45,704 bases of DNA from the NCBI GenBank assembly GCA_945869965.1, contig CAMBRC010000029.1:1-45704 (forward strand), given 5' to 3'. Shown in pieces: positions 25,108 to 34,019 of the stretch; the first letter of the stretch is position 1, and every line of letters starts with the position of its first letter. The stretch is from Asaia bogorensis. GTDB taxonomy: Bacteria; Pseudomonadota; Alphaproteobacteria; Acetobacterales; Acetobacteraceae. Under the pieces are notes generated by a model. That model saw only the letters and a program-made list of their open reading frames with translations. It ran no database searches and was not told where the DNA came from. The position numbers were made by a program, and so were the translations under genes.

Positions 25108-26901
25108 TTAATGGTTGTCCCGGCTCTCCCCCCGCGTCTCCAGGATATTGAGATACAGCGTAGCCGACTCCAAACACCCCCCAGTCCCCAACTGCCCCAC
25201 CATGCTCCGGTAGATTTCCTCCCAAGGCGTCTTGCTCACCAGAGCCGGCGGCACCCAGGCCGCCCGCCGCGCATCCATCTCGCCTTCCGGCAGCAACACA
25301 TCCACCTTGTGCGTATTAAGATCGATACGAATCCGGTCCCCCGTCCGCAACAGCGCCAACCCGCCGCCCACCGCCGCCTCTGGCGACACGTTCAGGATCG
25401 ACGGCGACCCGGACGTCCCGCTCTGCCGCCCATCCCCCATCGTCGGCAGCGCGTTGATCCCCTCCTTCAGCATCCGCGCCGGCGGCTGCATGTTCACCAC
25501 CTCGGCACTGCCGGGATACCCCACCGGCCCGCAATTGCGGATGATCAAGATCGACTGTTCCTCGATCGCCAGCGCGGGATCATCCAGCCGGTCGTGATAA
25601 TCCTCCGGCCCCTCGAACACGATCGCCCGCCCCTCGAACACATTCGGCCGCGAGGGATCGGACAGGAACCGCGAGCGAAACTCCTTGTCGATCACACTGA
25701 TCTTCATCACCGCGCTGTCGAAGATATTGCCCGACAGCACCACATACCCCGCCCGCTCCAGCATCGGCTTCCCGTACGACCGGATCACCTCCCGATCCCC
25801 ATCCGGCACCGACTCAAGCGTCTCCCCCAACGTCTTCCCGCTCACCGTCATCACATCCAGATGCAACTTGCCGGCGTTCGCCAGTTCCTTCAGCACCGCC
25901 GGCACGCCCCCGCCGCGATGGAACATCTCGCCCAGGAACCGCCCCGCCGGCTGCAAATCCACCAGCAACGGAATTTCCGGCCCCAGCCGCTGCCAATCAT
26001 CCAGCGTGTGCTCCACCCCCATATGCCGCGCGATCGCCACCATATGGATCGGGCAATTCGAACTCGCCCCAAGTGCTGCCGCCGCCACCACCGCGTTCTC
26101 GAACGCCTTCTTGGTCATGATGTCGGACGGCCGCAAATTCTCCCGCACCATCTCCACCATCCGCCGCCCGGTGTAATACGCCATCTGCCCGCGCTCGCGG
26201 TAAGGTGCGGGTATCGCAGCACACCCCGGCAACGACATCCCCAACGCCTCGGCCAGCGAATTCATCGACGTCGCCGTGCCCATCGTATTGCAATGCCCCA
26301 CCGAAGGCGCCGACGAACACACCATCTCCATGAACTCGTCGTAGTCGATCTTCCCCTCCGCATGCAGCTTGCGCCCCTCCCAAACGATCGTCCCCGACCC
26401 CGACAACCGCCCCTTCCACCACCCATCCAGCATCGGCCCGCCCGACAGCACAATCGCCGGAATATTCACCGTCGCCGCCCCCATCAAACAGGCCGGCGTC
26501 GTCTTGTCGCACCCCGTCGTCAGCACCACCCCATCGATGGGATACCCATGCAGCACCTCCACCAGCGAGAGATACGCCAGGTTCCGGTCCAGCGCCGCCG
26601 TCGGCCGCTTCAGCGTCTCCTGGATCGGATGAATGGGAAACTCCAGCGGGATCCCCCCCGCATCGCGAATCCCGTCCTTGGTTCGCGCCGCCAGCGCAAT
26701 ATGATGCCGGTTGCACGGCGCAATATCGCTGCCCGTCTGCGCAATCCCAATGATCGGGCGCCCACTCTGCAACTCCTCGCGCGTCAGCCCGAAATTCAGC
26801 TGCCGCTCCAGGTACAGCGCCGTCATCGAGGGATTGCCGGGATTGTCGAACCAACGCCGGCTGCGCAGGCCCTTGGGTTCGCCCGATTCATCGTGAGCCA
26901 T
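25108..26901 (-). CDS. IlvD/Edd family sugar-acid dehydratase, D-xylonate dehydratase-like
   Basis: Iron-sulfur dehydratase, 597 residues, removing water from an aldonic acid to give a 2-keto-3-deoxy acid. It is closest to Caulobacter XylD among the proteins I recall: LRSRRWFDNP, MTALYLERQLNFG, GIAQTGSDIAPCNRHH, GYPIDGVVLTTGCDKTTPAC and HCNTMGTATSMN. Cluster ligands would be Cys63, Cys131 and Cys204. ATG 26901 has GGGAGG 7 bases upstream. Neighbouring SDR and FAH-type genes do not fit the classical Weimberg route, so the true substrate could be L-arabinonate, D-xylonate, L-fuconate or a related acid. Confidence 0.87.
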   Translation of the reverse strand: MAHDESGEPKGLRSRRWFDNPGNPSMTALYLERQLNFGLTREELQSGRPIIGIAQTGSDIAPCNRHHIALAARTKDGIRDAGGIPLEFPIHPIQETLKRPTAALDRNLAYLSLVEVLHGYPIDGVVLTTGCDKTTPACLMGAATVNIPAIVLSGGPMLDGWWKGRLSGSGTIVWEGRKLHAEGKIDYDEFMEMVCSSAPSVGHCNTMGTATSMNSLAEALGMSLPGCAAIPAPYRERGQMAYYTGRRMVEMVRENLRPSDIMTKKAFENAVVAAAALGASSNCPIHMVAIARHMGVEHTLDDWQRLGPEIPLLVDLQPAGRFLGEMFHRGGGVPAVLKELANAGKLHLDVMTVSGKTLGETLESVPDGDREVIRSYGKPMLERAGYVVLSGNIFDSAVMKISVIDKEFRSRFLSDPSRPNVFEGRAIVFEGPEDYHDRLDDPALAIEEQSILIIRNCGPVGYPGSAEVVNMQPPARMLKEGINALPTMGDGRQSGTSGSPSILNVSPEAAVGGGLALLRTGDRIRIDLNTHKVDVLLPEGEMDARRAAWVPPALVSKTPWEEIYRSMVGQLGTGGCLESATLYLNILETRGESRDNH

Positions 26902-26983
26902 CGTTCATCCTCCCGCACAGCATCCGCCGGAAAGTTGGGCGCCGCCAAGGCGAGGTGTCAACCAAGCCGGAAGTCAAACGGCA

Positions 26984-27150
26984 GGAAGAGTCTTCTTTTT
27001 GTGAACAAAAAGAAGCAAAAAAACTTTATCCGATTCAGCGAAGTCGACGCCGGGTGCAAAGCCGGGCTCCAGCGCTTCGCCTGGGATGAAAGGCCCCGCG
27101 CAATGGATGAAGTTTTTTTGCTTCTTTTTGTTCACAAAAAGAAGATTCCC
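26984..27150. repeat. AT-rich bipartite hairpin repeat (full copy, overlapping a gene end)
   Basis: Both hairpins here are of the GTGAAC/GTTCAC loop type, with CTTCTTTTTG and CAAAAAGAAG arms, separated by a longer spacer of about 80 bases that includes a GCGAAG/CTTCGC pairing. The right hairpin runs into the 3' end of the debranching-enzyme gene and supplies its last codons and TGA stop. Confidence 0.85.
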
Positions 27151-29288
27151 CCTGCCACTAGGCTTCCCACATGCACAGCCGCCTTGTCGCCGCGCAGGAC
27201 CTCGACTTCAGTCGCCGCGCCAACACGGCGGAAATGCAGGTCGAACGATTGCGCGCCAACACGCAGCCCGCGCAGCGTGAGGGCGGGCAACCAGTCCGGC
27301 AGATGCGGATCGACATGCAGCCGCCCGGCGGCGGCGTCCGGGTTCAGCCCGAGCAACGCCTGCAGGAACGAAAACGCGCTGCCGGCCGCCCAGGCTTGCG
27401 GCACATTGGCGCCCAGGCACTGCACCGGGAAATCGGTGCCGTTGCGTGGGATGCCGGCAAACAGTTCCGGGACCTGGTTCATCGCGAAATACGCCGCCGC
27501 GTCGCCGATGCCCCGCGCAATCCGCGCCGCCTCGGCGTGAAAGCCATACCGCGCCAGCCCCTGCGCGATCAGCCCGTTATCGTGCGGCCAGACCGAGCCG
27601 TTGTGATAGCTGATCGGGTTATACGCCGGGTGCTTGGCCGACAGGGTGCGCACCCCCCAGCCGGTGAACATGTCCGGCGCCATCAGCCGCGCGGCCACAC
27701 GCCGCGCGCGGTCGGGGCGGACGATGCCGGTCCACAGGCAATGCCCGACATTGCTGGCCACCGAGCGCACCTGGCGCTTCTGGCCGTCCAGCGCAAAGGC
27801 GTAGAACCCGTCATCCTCGTTCCAGAACGCCTCGTTGAACCGGTTGTAGAGGTGTGCTGCCTTGGCGGTCAGCTCGGCGGCCCGATCGTCGCGCCCAAGG
27901 GCTGCAAAAACCTCGGCCATCCCGGTCAGCGCGGCATAGGCATAGCCCTGCATTTCGCACAGCGCCTTGGGATTGGTGACCATCGAGCCATCCGGATAAA
28001 GCACGGCATCCCGCGCGTCCTTCCAACCCTGGTTCTCATAACCCTGTTCGCCGCGGGCGCCGTATTCCTGGAACCCGTCGCCGTCCCGGTCGCCATGCCG
28101 GTCAAGCCAGCCAAGACAGGCCTCGGCCGTGGCAAGATGCCGGTCCAGCAGCGCCCGATCGCCGGTCCAGCGCCAGGCCTGGTGCAGCAGCATCAGATAC
28201 AGCGGCGTGGCATCCGCCGTGCCGTAATACGGCGTGTGCGGCACCAGGTTGAAATGCGCCAGTTCGCCCACGCGCAACTCATGCAGGATCTTGCCCGGCT
28301 CGGCATCGCGCCAGGCATCGAAGCCGGTCGCCTGCCGCGCCCCCAGCACCGCCAAGGTGCCGCGCGCCAGCGACGCACTCAGCGGCAGCGCCTGCAACGA
28401 GGTAATCAGCGTGTCGCGCCCGAACAGGCACAGGAACCACGGCAGCCCCGCCGCCGGCACCAGCGTGTCATCCACCGCGATGCGCAGCCCGCCCAGGTCG
28501 TCGCGCGCCTGAATGAACGCCCATGGGAGATGGGGTGCCTGATCCGGATTGGCGATCTCGACCTGCGTCACCTCCCGGCGCCACGCCGCAAGATCGCGCG
28601 CCGGCCGCGAATCACCGGCATCGACCAAGCAGTCATGCGGCGCCGCCTGACGATCCGCACCCGCCTCCAGGTCGTAGTTCAGACAGGCGTGCCAGGTTCC
28701 CCCGGGCGGCAGCGCCACCTCGAAGGTCAGCCGGCCATTGGCGAACGCCGCCGGCGAGTCGGCCCGCGCGCGCAGCGTCAGGCCACGATGGAAATCCTGG
28801 TTGTCATAGGTTGTGCGCAGCGTCTGGTGCGCCGCGGACCACTCCGACTGCACCCGCCCCAGCCGGCTGGTGTTGCCCGACTTCACCTCGAACAGATCGG
28901 CAAAATCGCTGCGCAGCGCAAGCTCCAGCGTGAAGCGTACCGGAACCGGCGCATGGCTGGTGATGTCGATGTCGTCATGCACCCCGCCATCGATCCAGCG
29001 GCTGAGCACCAGCCCCAGGCTGCGCGGCGGGATCGTCCCTTCGCGCCCGGAAATCTCGCTGTTGGTCAGAAACGCGCGCGCCGCGTAGTGCGCGAGATCA
29101 CCGCTGTTGAGCAATTCCCAAGGCCCGCCATTGGCATACAGCGCCCAGCCACTGATCAGCCGCGTGTCACGAAAGATCAATCCGCCGGTGGACTCCGGGC
29201 CAACGCTGCCGTCCGGCGCGGACGACCAGACGGTCTGCCCGGCATGCACGCGCAACTGCGGCGGGCCGACGGTGATCTGCATGGGCAT
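27132..29288 (-). CDS. Amylo-alpha-1,6-glucosidase/glycogen debranching-type enzyme
   Basis: Two-domain glycoside hydrolase, 718 residues. The N-terminal GDE_N_bis-type domain (about 10-220) has STGGLIFRDTRLISGW and HYAARAFLTNSEI. The C-terminal (alpha/alpha)6 barrel has PWFLCLFGRDTLITSLQALP, GKILHELRVGEL, TPYYGTADATPLYLMLL, YENQGWKDARDAV and YHNGSVWPHDNGL, typical of this family. It is thought to act on branched alpha-glucans or related oligosaccharides. There is no signal peptide, so it is cytoplasmic. ATG 29288 has GGAG 8 bases upstream. The last four residues (IFFL) and the stop are encoded by an intergenic repeat hairpin, so the original C terminus was probably different. Confidence 0.87.
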   Translation of the reverse strand: MPMQITVGPPQLRVHAGQTVWSSAPDGSVGPESTGGLIFRDTRLISGWALYANGGPWELLNSGDLAHYAARAFLTNSEISGREGTIPPRSLGLVLSRWIDGGVHDDIDITSHAPVPVRFTLELALRSDFADLFEVKSGNTSRLGRVQSEWSAAHQTLRTTYDNQDFHRGLTLRARADSPAAFANGRLTFEVALPPGGTWHACLNYDLEAGADRQAAPHDCLVDAGDSRPARDLAAWRREVTQVEIANPDQAPHLPWAFIQARDDLGGLRIAVDDTLVPAAGLPWFLCLFGRDTLITSLQALPLSASLARGTLAVLGARQATGFDAWRDAEPGKILHELRVGELAHFNLVPHTPYYGTADATPLYLMLLHQAWRWTGDRALLDRHLATAEACLGWLDRHGDRDGDGFQEYGARGEQGYENQGWKDARDAVLYPDGSMVTNPKALCEMQGYAYAALTGMAEVFAALGRDDRAAELTAKAAHLYNRFNEAFWNEDDGFYAFALDGQKRQVRSVASNVGHCLWTGIVRPDRARRVAARLMAPDMFTGWGVRTLSAKHPAYNPISYHNGSVWPHDNGLIAQGLARYGFHAEAARIARGIGDAAAYFAMNQVPELFAGIPRNGTDFPVQCLGANVPQAWAAGSAFSFLQALLGLNPDAAAGRLHVDPHLPDWLPALTLRGLRVGAQSFDLHFRRVGAATEVEVLRGDKAAVHVGSLVAGGIFFL

Positions 29289-29482
29289 GGCGGCGTCTCC
29301 GGCGGGAATCGGAGTATGGCGCCGGGGTGGAGGCTGGACCAGCCGCGCGGGTGACAAATCGGCAAGGCTGGCGCAATGCGCTTGATCGCCGATGAGCGCG
29401 GGCCATCTCCAGGGCGACGATCCGGGCCCCTCTGGCGGAATGGCCGCGATGTCGGATCGCCGCGTGCTTGGAGCAACCCAAC

Positions 29483-29854
29483 ATGAAATGCCCGCTTTGC
29501 GCCGTCGACCTGATGATGTCCGATCGCCAGGGGATCGAGATCGACTATTGCCCGAAATGCCGCGGCATCTGGCTGGACCGCGGCGAGATCGACAAGATCA
29601 TCGAGCGCTCGCAGGCCGCCGAGGCGCCACGGACAGCGCCCGAGCCGCGCCACGCGCCGGCTGCCGCCCCGGCCATGCCGCCGGCGGCCTCGGGATGGAC
29701 CGGATATGCCCCGCAACCGACATCCGCCGGATACGCGCCGCCGCCGCGCGCCGCGGAACAGTGGCGGCGTGATGACGATGATGACCGCCACCGGCACGGC
29801 CATCACGGGAAGAAGAAGAAGGGGTTTCTGTCGGAGATCCTCGATTTCGACTGA
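29483..29854 (+). CDS. TFIIB-type zinc-ribbon protein
   Basis: 123-residue protein with an N-terminal zinc ribbon: MKCPLC (Cys3, Cys6), then YCPKCRGIWLDRGEIDKII (Cys23, Cys26), the exact layout of the zf-TFIIB family. The middle is Pro/Ala-rich and probably disordered. The C terminus has a DDDDDRHRHGHHGKKKKGFL tract with acidic, His and Lys runs, then EILDFD. Function unknown; nucleic-acid or protein binding is possible. ATG 29483 has GGAG 9 bases upstream; a TTG at 29468 would add five residues. Divergent from the debranching gene. Confidence 0.85.
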   Translation: MKCPLCAVDLMMSDRQGIEIDYCPKCRGIWLDRGEIDKIIERSQAAEAPRTAPEPRHAPAAAPAMPPAASGWTGYAPQPTSAGYAPPPRAAEQWRRDDDDDRHRHGHHGKKKKGFLSEILDFD

Positions 29855-29910
29855 ACCCCGCCGGAATGTGGAGGCTGTGACGCGGCGCGGCCCATGGTAA
29901 GTCGCTTCGC

Positions 29911-30708
29911 ATGACAAGCTTCTCCATCGCCCCTGGCATTCCCCGCGCCGCCCTGGTCACCGGCGGCGCCGTCCGCCTGGGCCGCGCCATCGCCCTGGCG
30001 CTGGCCGGCCAGGGCTTCGCCGTGGCGGTGCATTGCAACAGCCGGCGCAGCGAGGCCGAGGCGACGGCCGCCGAGATCCGCGCGCTGGGCGTCCCTTCCG
30101 TGGTGTTGCAGGCCGACTTGGCGCGCGAAAGCGAAATGCACGGGCTGGTCGCGGCAGCCACGGCGGCGCTGGGGCCACTCGGCGTGCTGGTCAACAACGC
30201 CTCGACCTTCGAACGCGACGAGTGGGACGACGCCACGCGGGCGTCGTGGGATTTGCACATCGAGCCCAACCTGCGCGCCCCCTTCGTCCTGGCGCAGGAC
30301 TTCGCCCGCGCCCTGCCGCCCTTGGTCAATGGGGCCGAGGCCGAGGGCGTGGTGCTGAACATGCTGGACATGCGGGTCTGGTCGCTGACGCCGCATTTCG
30401 TCAGCTACACCGTGTCCAAGGCCGGGCTCTGGGCGCTGACCCAATCCCTGGCCCTGGCCCTGGCGCCACGGGTGCGGGTGCTCGGCATCGGCCCCGGCCC
30501 CGCCCTGCCGAATGCCCGCCAGACCCAGGCGCAATTCGACCGCCAGGCGGCGTCCACCCCGCTGCGCCGCGGCACCACCCCGGAGGAAGTGGCCCAGGCG
30601 GCGCTCATGTTGCTAGCCCTGCCCTCGGTGACCGGCCAGATGTTGGCGCTGGACGGCGGACAGCACCTGCAATGGGCGCCCAGCACCGGGCGGGAGCCGG
30701 AGGAATGA
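29911..30708 (+). CDS. SDR oxidoreductase, pteridine reductase (FolM)-like
   Basis: Short-chain dehydrogenase of 265 residues. The cofactor site ALVTGGAVRLGRAIALALA with HCNSRRSEAE behind it suits NADPH. LVNNASTF, NMLDMRVWSLTPHFVSY and TVSKAGLWALTQSLAL give the active-site Tyr and Lys and are typical of the FolM/pteridine reductase group, as is a Pro-rich end (GPGPALPN). It is coupled to folB by a 4-base overlap, which supports a folate or pterin role, such as dihydrofolate or dihydromonapterin reduction. A general SDR with another substrate cannot be excluded. Confidence 0.82.
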   Translation: MTSFSIAPGIPRAALVTGGAVRLGRAIALALAGQGFAVAVHCNSRRSEAEATAAEIRALGVPSVVLQADLARESEMHGLVAAATAALGPLGVLVNNASTFERDEWDDATRASWDLHIEPNLRAPFVLAQDFARALPPLVNGAEAEGVVLNMLDMRVWSLTPHFVSYTVSKAGLWALTQSLALALAPRVRVLGIGPGPALPNARQTQAQFDRQAASTPLRRGTTPEEVAQAALMLLALPSVTGQMLALDGGQHLQWAPSTGREPEE

Positions 30709-31088
30709 CCGGGTACGCAGATGCCGCGTCTGGCACGCGGCACGTCTTCCTCCGCAACATGGTGCTGGCGGCGCGCATCGGCGTGCATGCCCATGAACAA
30801 GGCAGCACACAGCGGGTGCGGCTGAACCTGGACCTTGCCGTCGACGACCCCGGCGGCGTCGGCCCGGACGAACTGGCACGGGTGGTCGATTACCAGCACC
30901 TGGCGGCAACCGTGCGCGCCATCGTCGCCGCCGGCCATGTGCGGCTGGTGGAGACGCTGGCGGAACGGATCGCAACCGCCTGTCTTGATGACAAACGCGT
31001 GAAAAAGCTGCGCGTAACTGTCGAAAAACTCGACGTCTTCAGCGACACCGAGAGCGCCGGCGTGGCCATTGAGCGAGTACGCGGCTGA
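30705..31088 (+). CDS. folB: Dihydroneopterin aldolase
   Basis: Folate-pathway enzyme, 127 residues, that converts 7,8-dihydroneopterin to 6-hydroxymethyl-dihydropterin and glycolaldehyde. It has HVFLRNMVLAARIGVHAHEQ, QRVRLNLDLAVD, ARVVDYQHLAATVRAIVAA, HVRLVETLAERIATACL and VRVTVEKLD-type (RVTVEKLDVFSDTESAGVAI) motifs in family order, including the active-site Glu in LVETLAE. The start overlaps the SDR stop (ATGA), so the two are translated together. Confidence 0.9.
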   Translation: MTGYADAASGTRHVFLRNMVLAARIGVHAHEQGSTQRVRLNLDLAVDDPGGVGPDELARVVDYQHLAATVRAIVAAGHVRLVETLAERIATACLDDKRVKKLRVTVEKLDVFSDTESAGVAIERVRG

Positions 31089-31108
31089 GTTTGTCCACCT
31101 CCGGCGTG

Positions 31109-31123
31109 GTTCGGCAGGAGTTA
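31109..31123. promoter_or_regulatory. Possible LexA (SOS) box, one mismatch
   Basis: GTTCGGCAGGAGTTA matches the alphaproteobacterial LexA motif GTTC-N7-GTTC except for the last base. It lies about 240 bases upstream of uvrC, in the only AT-rich intergenic stretch of this region, so SOS control of uvrC is possible but weakly supported. Confidence 0.25.
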
Positions 31124-31139
31124 CAGTGCTGTGTGGGCA

Positions 31140-31215
31140 TTTCCTCAGTGTTTAACAGTAAATTCATGTTAGGAATAAACGATATCAAATACTTAGGTCG
31201 CATGCCTGATTTTTG
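31140..31215. other. AT-rich island upstream of uvrC
   Basis: About 75 bases with roughly half the GC of the surroundings, including TTTAACAGTAAA and a GATATC palindrome, between folB and uvrC. A DnaA-type box follows at 31282. No gene is supported here; it probably contains the uvrC promoter. Confidence 0.4.
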
Positions 31216-31281
31216 TGCATTCTGACGGAGCCGCTGATTCCATGGCATTTGCACCCCAGGCGGCGGGGTTTGCCCACAATG

Positions 31282-31290
31282 TTATCCACA
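31282..31290 (+). promoter_or_regulatory. DnaA-box-like sequence
   Basis: TTATCCACA is a perfect match to the DnaA box consensus TTATNCACA. It is single, 76 bases before the uvrC start. One box is not evidence for an origin; it could be a regulatory or titration site, or chance. Confidence 0.4.
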
Positions 31291-31365
31291 GAATCGGTGG
31301 ATGAAATCGCGCCGCCGCATCGCCATGCTTGAGCCGGCCGCCCGGCCCGCCTAAACCTGCGCCGC

Positions 31366-33312
31366 ATGACCGATCCCGAGGGCCCGCACGCGCCGGACGC
31401 GCCTCCACCGACCGTCCCGAAGGGCGTGCCAAAGGGCGTAGAGGTCATCGAAACCGCGCTCGAGACGATGCCGCTGTCGCCCGGCGTCTATCGCATGCTC
31501 GCGGCCAACGGCGACGCGCTCTACGTCGGCAAGGCGCGCTCCCTGAAAAAGCGCGTGACCAGCTACGCCCAACTCGCCCGCCTGCCGGAACGCCTGCGCC
31601 GCATGGTCAACGAGACCGTGGCGATGGAGATCGTCACCACCCACACCGAGGCCGAGGCCCTCCTCCTCGAAGCCAACCTGATCAAGCGCCTCAAGCCGCG
31701 CTACAACATCGTCCTGCGCGACGACAAGTCATACCCCTGGCTGGTGCTGACCGAGGACCACCCCTACCCGCAGATCGCCAAGCACCGCGGCGCCCGCGTC
31801 CGCAAAGGCAGCTATTACGGCCCCTTCGCCTCGGCCTGGTCGGTGAACCAGACCGTCACCGCCATGCAGCGCGTCTTCCTGCTGCGCTCCTGCCGCGACA
31901 CCGTGTTCAAGAACCGCTCGCGCCCCTGCCTGCTGCACCAGATCAAGCGCTGCTCCGCCCCCTGCGTCGGCCGCATCAGCGAGCCCGAGTATGCCGGCCT
32001 GGTCGACCAGGCCCGCGCCTTCCTCTCCGGCCGCGCCAGCAGCGTGCAGAAAGACCTCGCCACCGAGATGGAAGCCGCTGCCGAAGCCCTGGAATTCGAG
32101 CGCGCCGCCGCAGTGCGCGACCGAATCCGCGCACTCACCAGCGTCCAGGGCACCGACGTCATCAACCCCGCCAGCCTGACCGACGCCGATGTCATCGCCG
32201 TCTGGCAGATCGCCGGCCAAAGCTGCGTTCAGGTCTTTTTCTTCCGCGGCGGCCGCAACAACGGCAACCGCGCCTACTACCCCACCCACACCAAGGGCGA
32301 GGAGGCCCCGGAAGTCCTCGCCGCCTTCATCGCCCAGTTCTACGACGACAAGCCCCCGCCACCCCTGGTCCTGCTCAACCACACCCTCGCCGAACAACCG
32401 CTGGTGGCCGAAGCCCTGACGATCAAAGCCAACACCTTCGGTGTTCATGAAGGAAGGGGGGGCAAAAAGGTCGAGATCGCCGTCCCCCAGCGCGGCGAAA
32501 AACACGCCGTCGTCGCCCACGCCGAGGTCAACGCCCGCGAAGCCCTCGAACGCAAACTCGCCGAAACCGCCGGCCAGGCCAAGCTGCTGGAAGCCACCGC
32601 CACCCTGTTCGACCTGCCCGCCCCCCCGGACCGCATCGAGACCTACGACAATTCCCACATCTCGGGCGCCAACGCCTACGGCGTGATGGTCGTCGCCGGC
32701 CCGGAAGGCTTTCGCAAGCAGGCCTACCGGAAATTCGCCATCAAGACCGCCATCACCCCCGGCGACGATTTCGCCATGATGCGCGAAGTCCTCACCCGCC
32801 GCTTTGCGCGTGCGCTCAAAGACGAAGAATCCGGCCAGGAAACCGAATGGCCCGACCTCGTCCTGATCGACGGCGGCATCGGCCAGCTCTCCGCCGCCCA
32901 GGCCATCCTGGACGAACTCGGAATCGACGATGTGCAACTCGTCGGCATCAGCAAAGGCCCCGACCGTGACGCCGGCCGCGAATGGTTCCACCGCACCGGC
33001 AAGCCGCCCTTCCAGCTCCCGCCGCGCGACCCCGTGCTCTACTTCCTCCAGCGCCTGCGCGACGAAGCCCACCGCTTCGCCATCACCACCCACCGCGCCG
33101 GCCGCTCCAAAGCCCTGGTCACCAGCGAACTCGACGAAATTCCCGGCATCGGCCCCGGCCGCAAACGCGCCCTGCTGAACCACTTCGGCTCCGCCCGCGG
33201 CATCAAGCAAGCCGGGTTGCATGACCTGGAAGCCGCCCCCGGCGTCTCCAAGGCCATCGCCCGCCACGTCTACGCCCATTTCCATCCCGGCGCCTGGGTC
33301 GAGGGCGCATAG
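31366..33312 (+). CDS. uvrC: Excinuclease ABC subunit C
   Basis: Nucleotide excision repair nuclease, 648 residues, making both incisions next to a UvrAB-bound lesion. The GIY-YIG domain has [20 protein letters not shown] and [14 protein letters not shown]; the Cys segment is [17 protein letters not shown]; the UVR motif is [20 protein letters not shown]; the RNase H-like half has [20 protein letters not shown] and [12 protein letters not shown]; the helix-hairpin-helix end has [18 protein letters not shown]. Full length and intact. ATG 31366 has only a weak ribosome site; an N-terminal Pro-rich extension of about 25 residues precedes the domain. Confidence 0.96.
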   Translation: MTDPEGPHAPDAPPPTVPKGVPKGVEVIETALETMPLSPGVYRMLAANGDALYVGKARSLKKRVTSYAQLARLPERLRRMVNETVAMEIVTTHTEAEALLLEANLIKRLKPRYNIVLRDDKSYPWLVLTEDHPYPQIAKHRGARVRKGSYYGPFASAWSVNQTVTAMQRVFLLRSCRDTVFKNRSRPCLLHQIKRCSAPCVGRISEPEYAGLVDQARAFLSGRASSVQKDLATEMEAAAEALEFERAAAVRDRIRALTSVQGTDVINPASLTDADVIAVWQIAGQSCVQVFFFRGGRNNGNRAYYPTHTKGEEAPEVLAAFIAQFYDDKPPPPLVLLNHTLAEQPLVAEALTIKANTFGVHEGRGGKKVEIAVPQRGEKHAVVAHAEVNAREALERKLAETAGQAKLLEATATLFDLPAPPDRIETYDNSHISGANAYGVMVVAGPEGFRKQAYRKFAIKTAITPGDDFAMMREVLTRRFARALKDEESGQETEWPDLVLIDGGIGQLSAAQAILDELGIDDVQLVGISKGPDRDAGREWFHRTGKPPFQLPPRDPVLYFLQRLRDEAHRFAITTHRAGRSKALVTSELDEIPGIGPGRKRALLNHFGSARGIKQAGLHDLEAAPGVSKAIARHVYAHFHPGAWVEGA

Positions 33313-33335
33313 GCCGCCCCTGCTCGATACGCCCC

Positions 33336-34016
33336 TTATTCGATCCGCCCATCCCGCAGCGACACCAGCCGGTCGAAGCGGTCGAAGATCTTCTCGTCAT
33401 GCGTCACCACCAGCACCGCCGCCCGCTGTGTCTGGGCAACCTGGCGCAACAGGTCCATCACCACCCGGGCGCGCTCCGAATCCAGCGCCGCAGTCGGCTC
33501 GTCGGCCAGGATGATGCGCGGCCGGTTGGCCAGCGCCCGCGCGATCGCCACCCGCTGCGCCTCGCCGCCGGACAGCCGCGACGGCATCGCCAGCGCGCGC
33601 CGGCCCACCTGCAACTCGTCCAGCAACGCCCGCGCCCGCGCCCGCGCCGCGCCCGCCGAAACCCCCGCCAAGGTCATCGCCAGCGCCACGTTGTCGATCG
33701 CATCGAGGAACGGCAACAGGTTGTGAAACTGGAAGATGAAGCCGATGCGCTCGCGCCGCAGCCGCCGCAGGTCGGCGATGCGGTAGCGCCCGTCCCACAC
33801 CACCGCGTCGTCCAGCAACAGCCGCCCGGCCGTCGGCTCCTGGATGCAGGCGACCAGGTTCAACAGCGTCGACTTGCCGCTGCCCGACGGCCCGCGCAGC
33901 CCCACCACCTCGCCGGCCGCGACCATCAGGTCGACATCGCGCAGCGCCTGCACCGCCGTCTCACCCTGCCCAAAGGTCTTGCCGAGCCCCTCGGCCCTGA
34001 TCAGCATCCCGGTCAC
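33336..34016 (-). CDS. ABC transporter ATP-binding protein (DevA/LolD/MacB-type)
   Basis: Cytoplasmic ATPase subunit, 226 residues. Walker A GPSGSGKST (42-50), Q-loop FIFQFHNLLPFL, signature RLSGGEAQRVAIARAL, Walker B RIILADEPTAALD and switch His in VVTHDE are all intact. The sequence fits ATPases that drive FtsX-type permeases. It is the last gene of an adaptor-permease-ATPase operon, starting 3 bases after the permease stop (GTG 34016; ATG 34007 is an alternative). Such systems export lipids, peptides or drugs. It converges on uvrC, with 23 bases between. Confidence 0.9.
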   Translation of the reverse strand: MTGMLIRAEGLGKTFGQGETAVQALRDVDLMVAAGEVVGLRGPSGSGKSTLLNLVACIQEPTAGRLLLDDAVVWDGRYRIADLRRLRRERIGFIFQFHNLLPFLDAIDNVALAMTLAGVSAGAARARARALLDELQVGRRALAMPSRLSGGEAQRVAIARALANRPRIILADEPTAALDSERARVVMDLLRQVAQTQRAAVLVVTHDEKIFDRFDRLVSLRDGRIE

Positions 34017-34019
34017 GCC

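Noticed and set aside
25060-27540. Very long open frame of 826 codons on the plus strand
   Set aside because: It is the antisense shadow of the dehydratase gene, begins inside a repeat and consists of Arg/His/Pro-rich translation typical of GC-rich antisense frames.
27171-29354. 727-codon plus-strand frame
   Set aside because: Antisense to the debranching-enzyme gene, which has clear family motifs; the plus frame has none.
31039-31254. Minus-strand frame of 71 codons over the folB end and AT-rich leader
   Set aside because: No ribosome site or family similarity; it starts in the intergenic stretch and runs antisense to folB.
31282-31290. DnaA box as a replication origin
   Set aside because: Only one box, no cluster and no dnaA, parAB or hemE-type neighbours.
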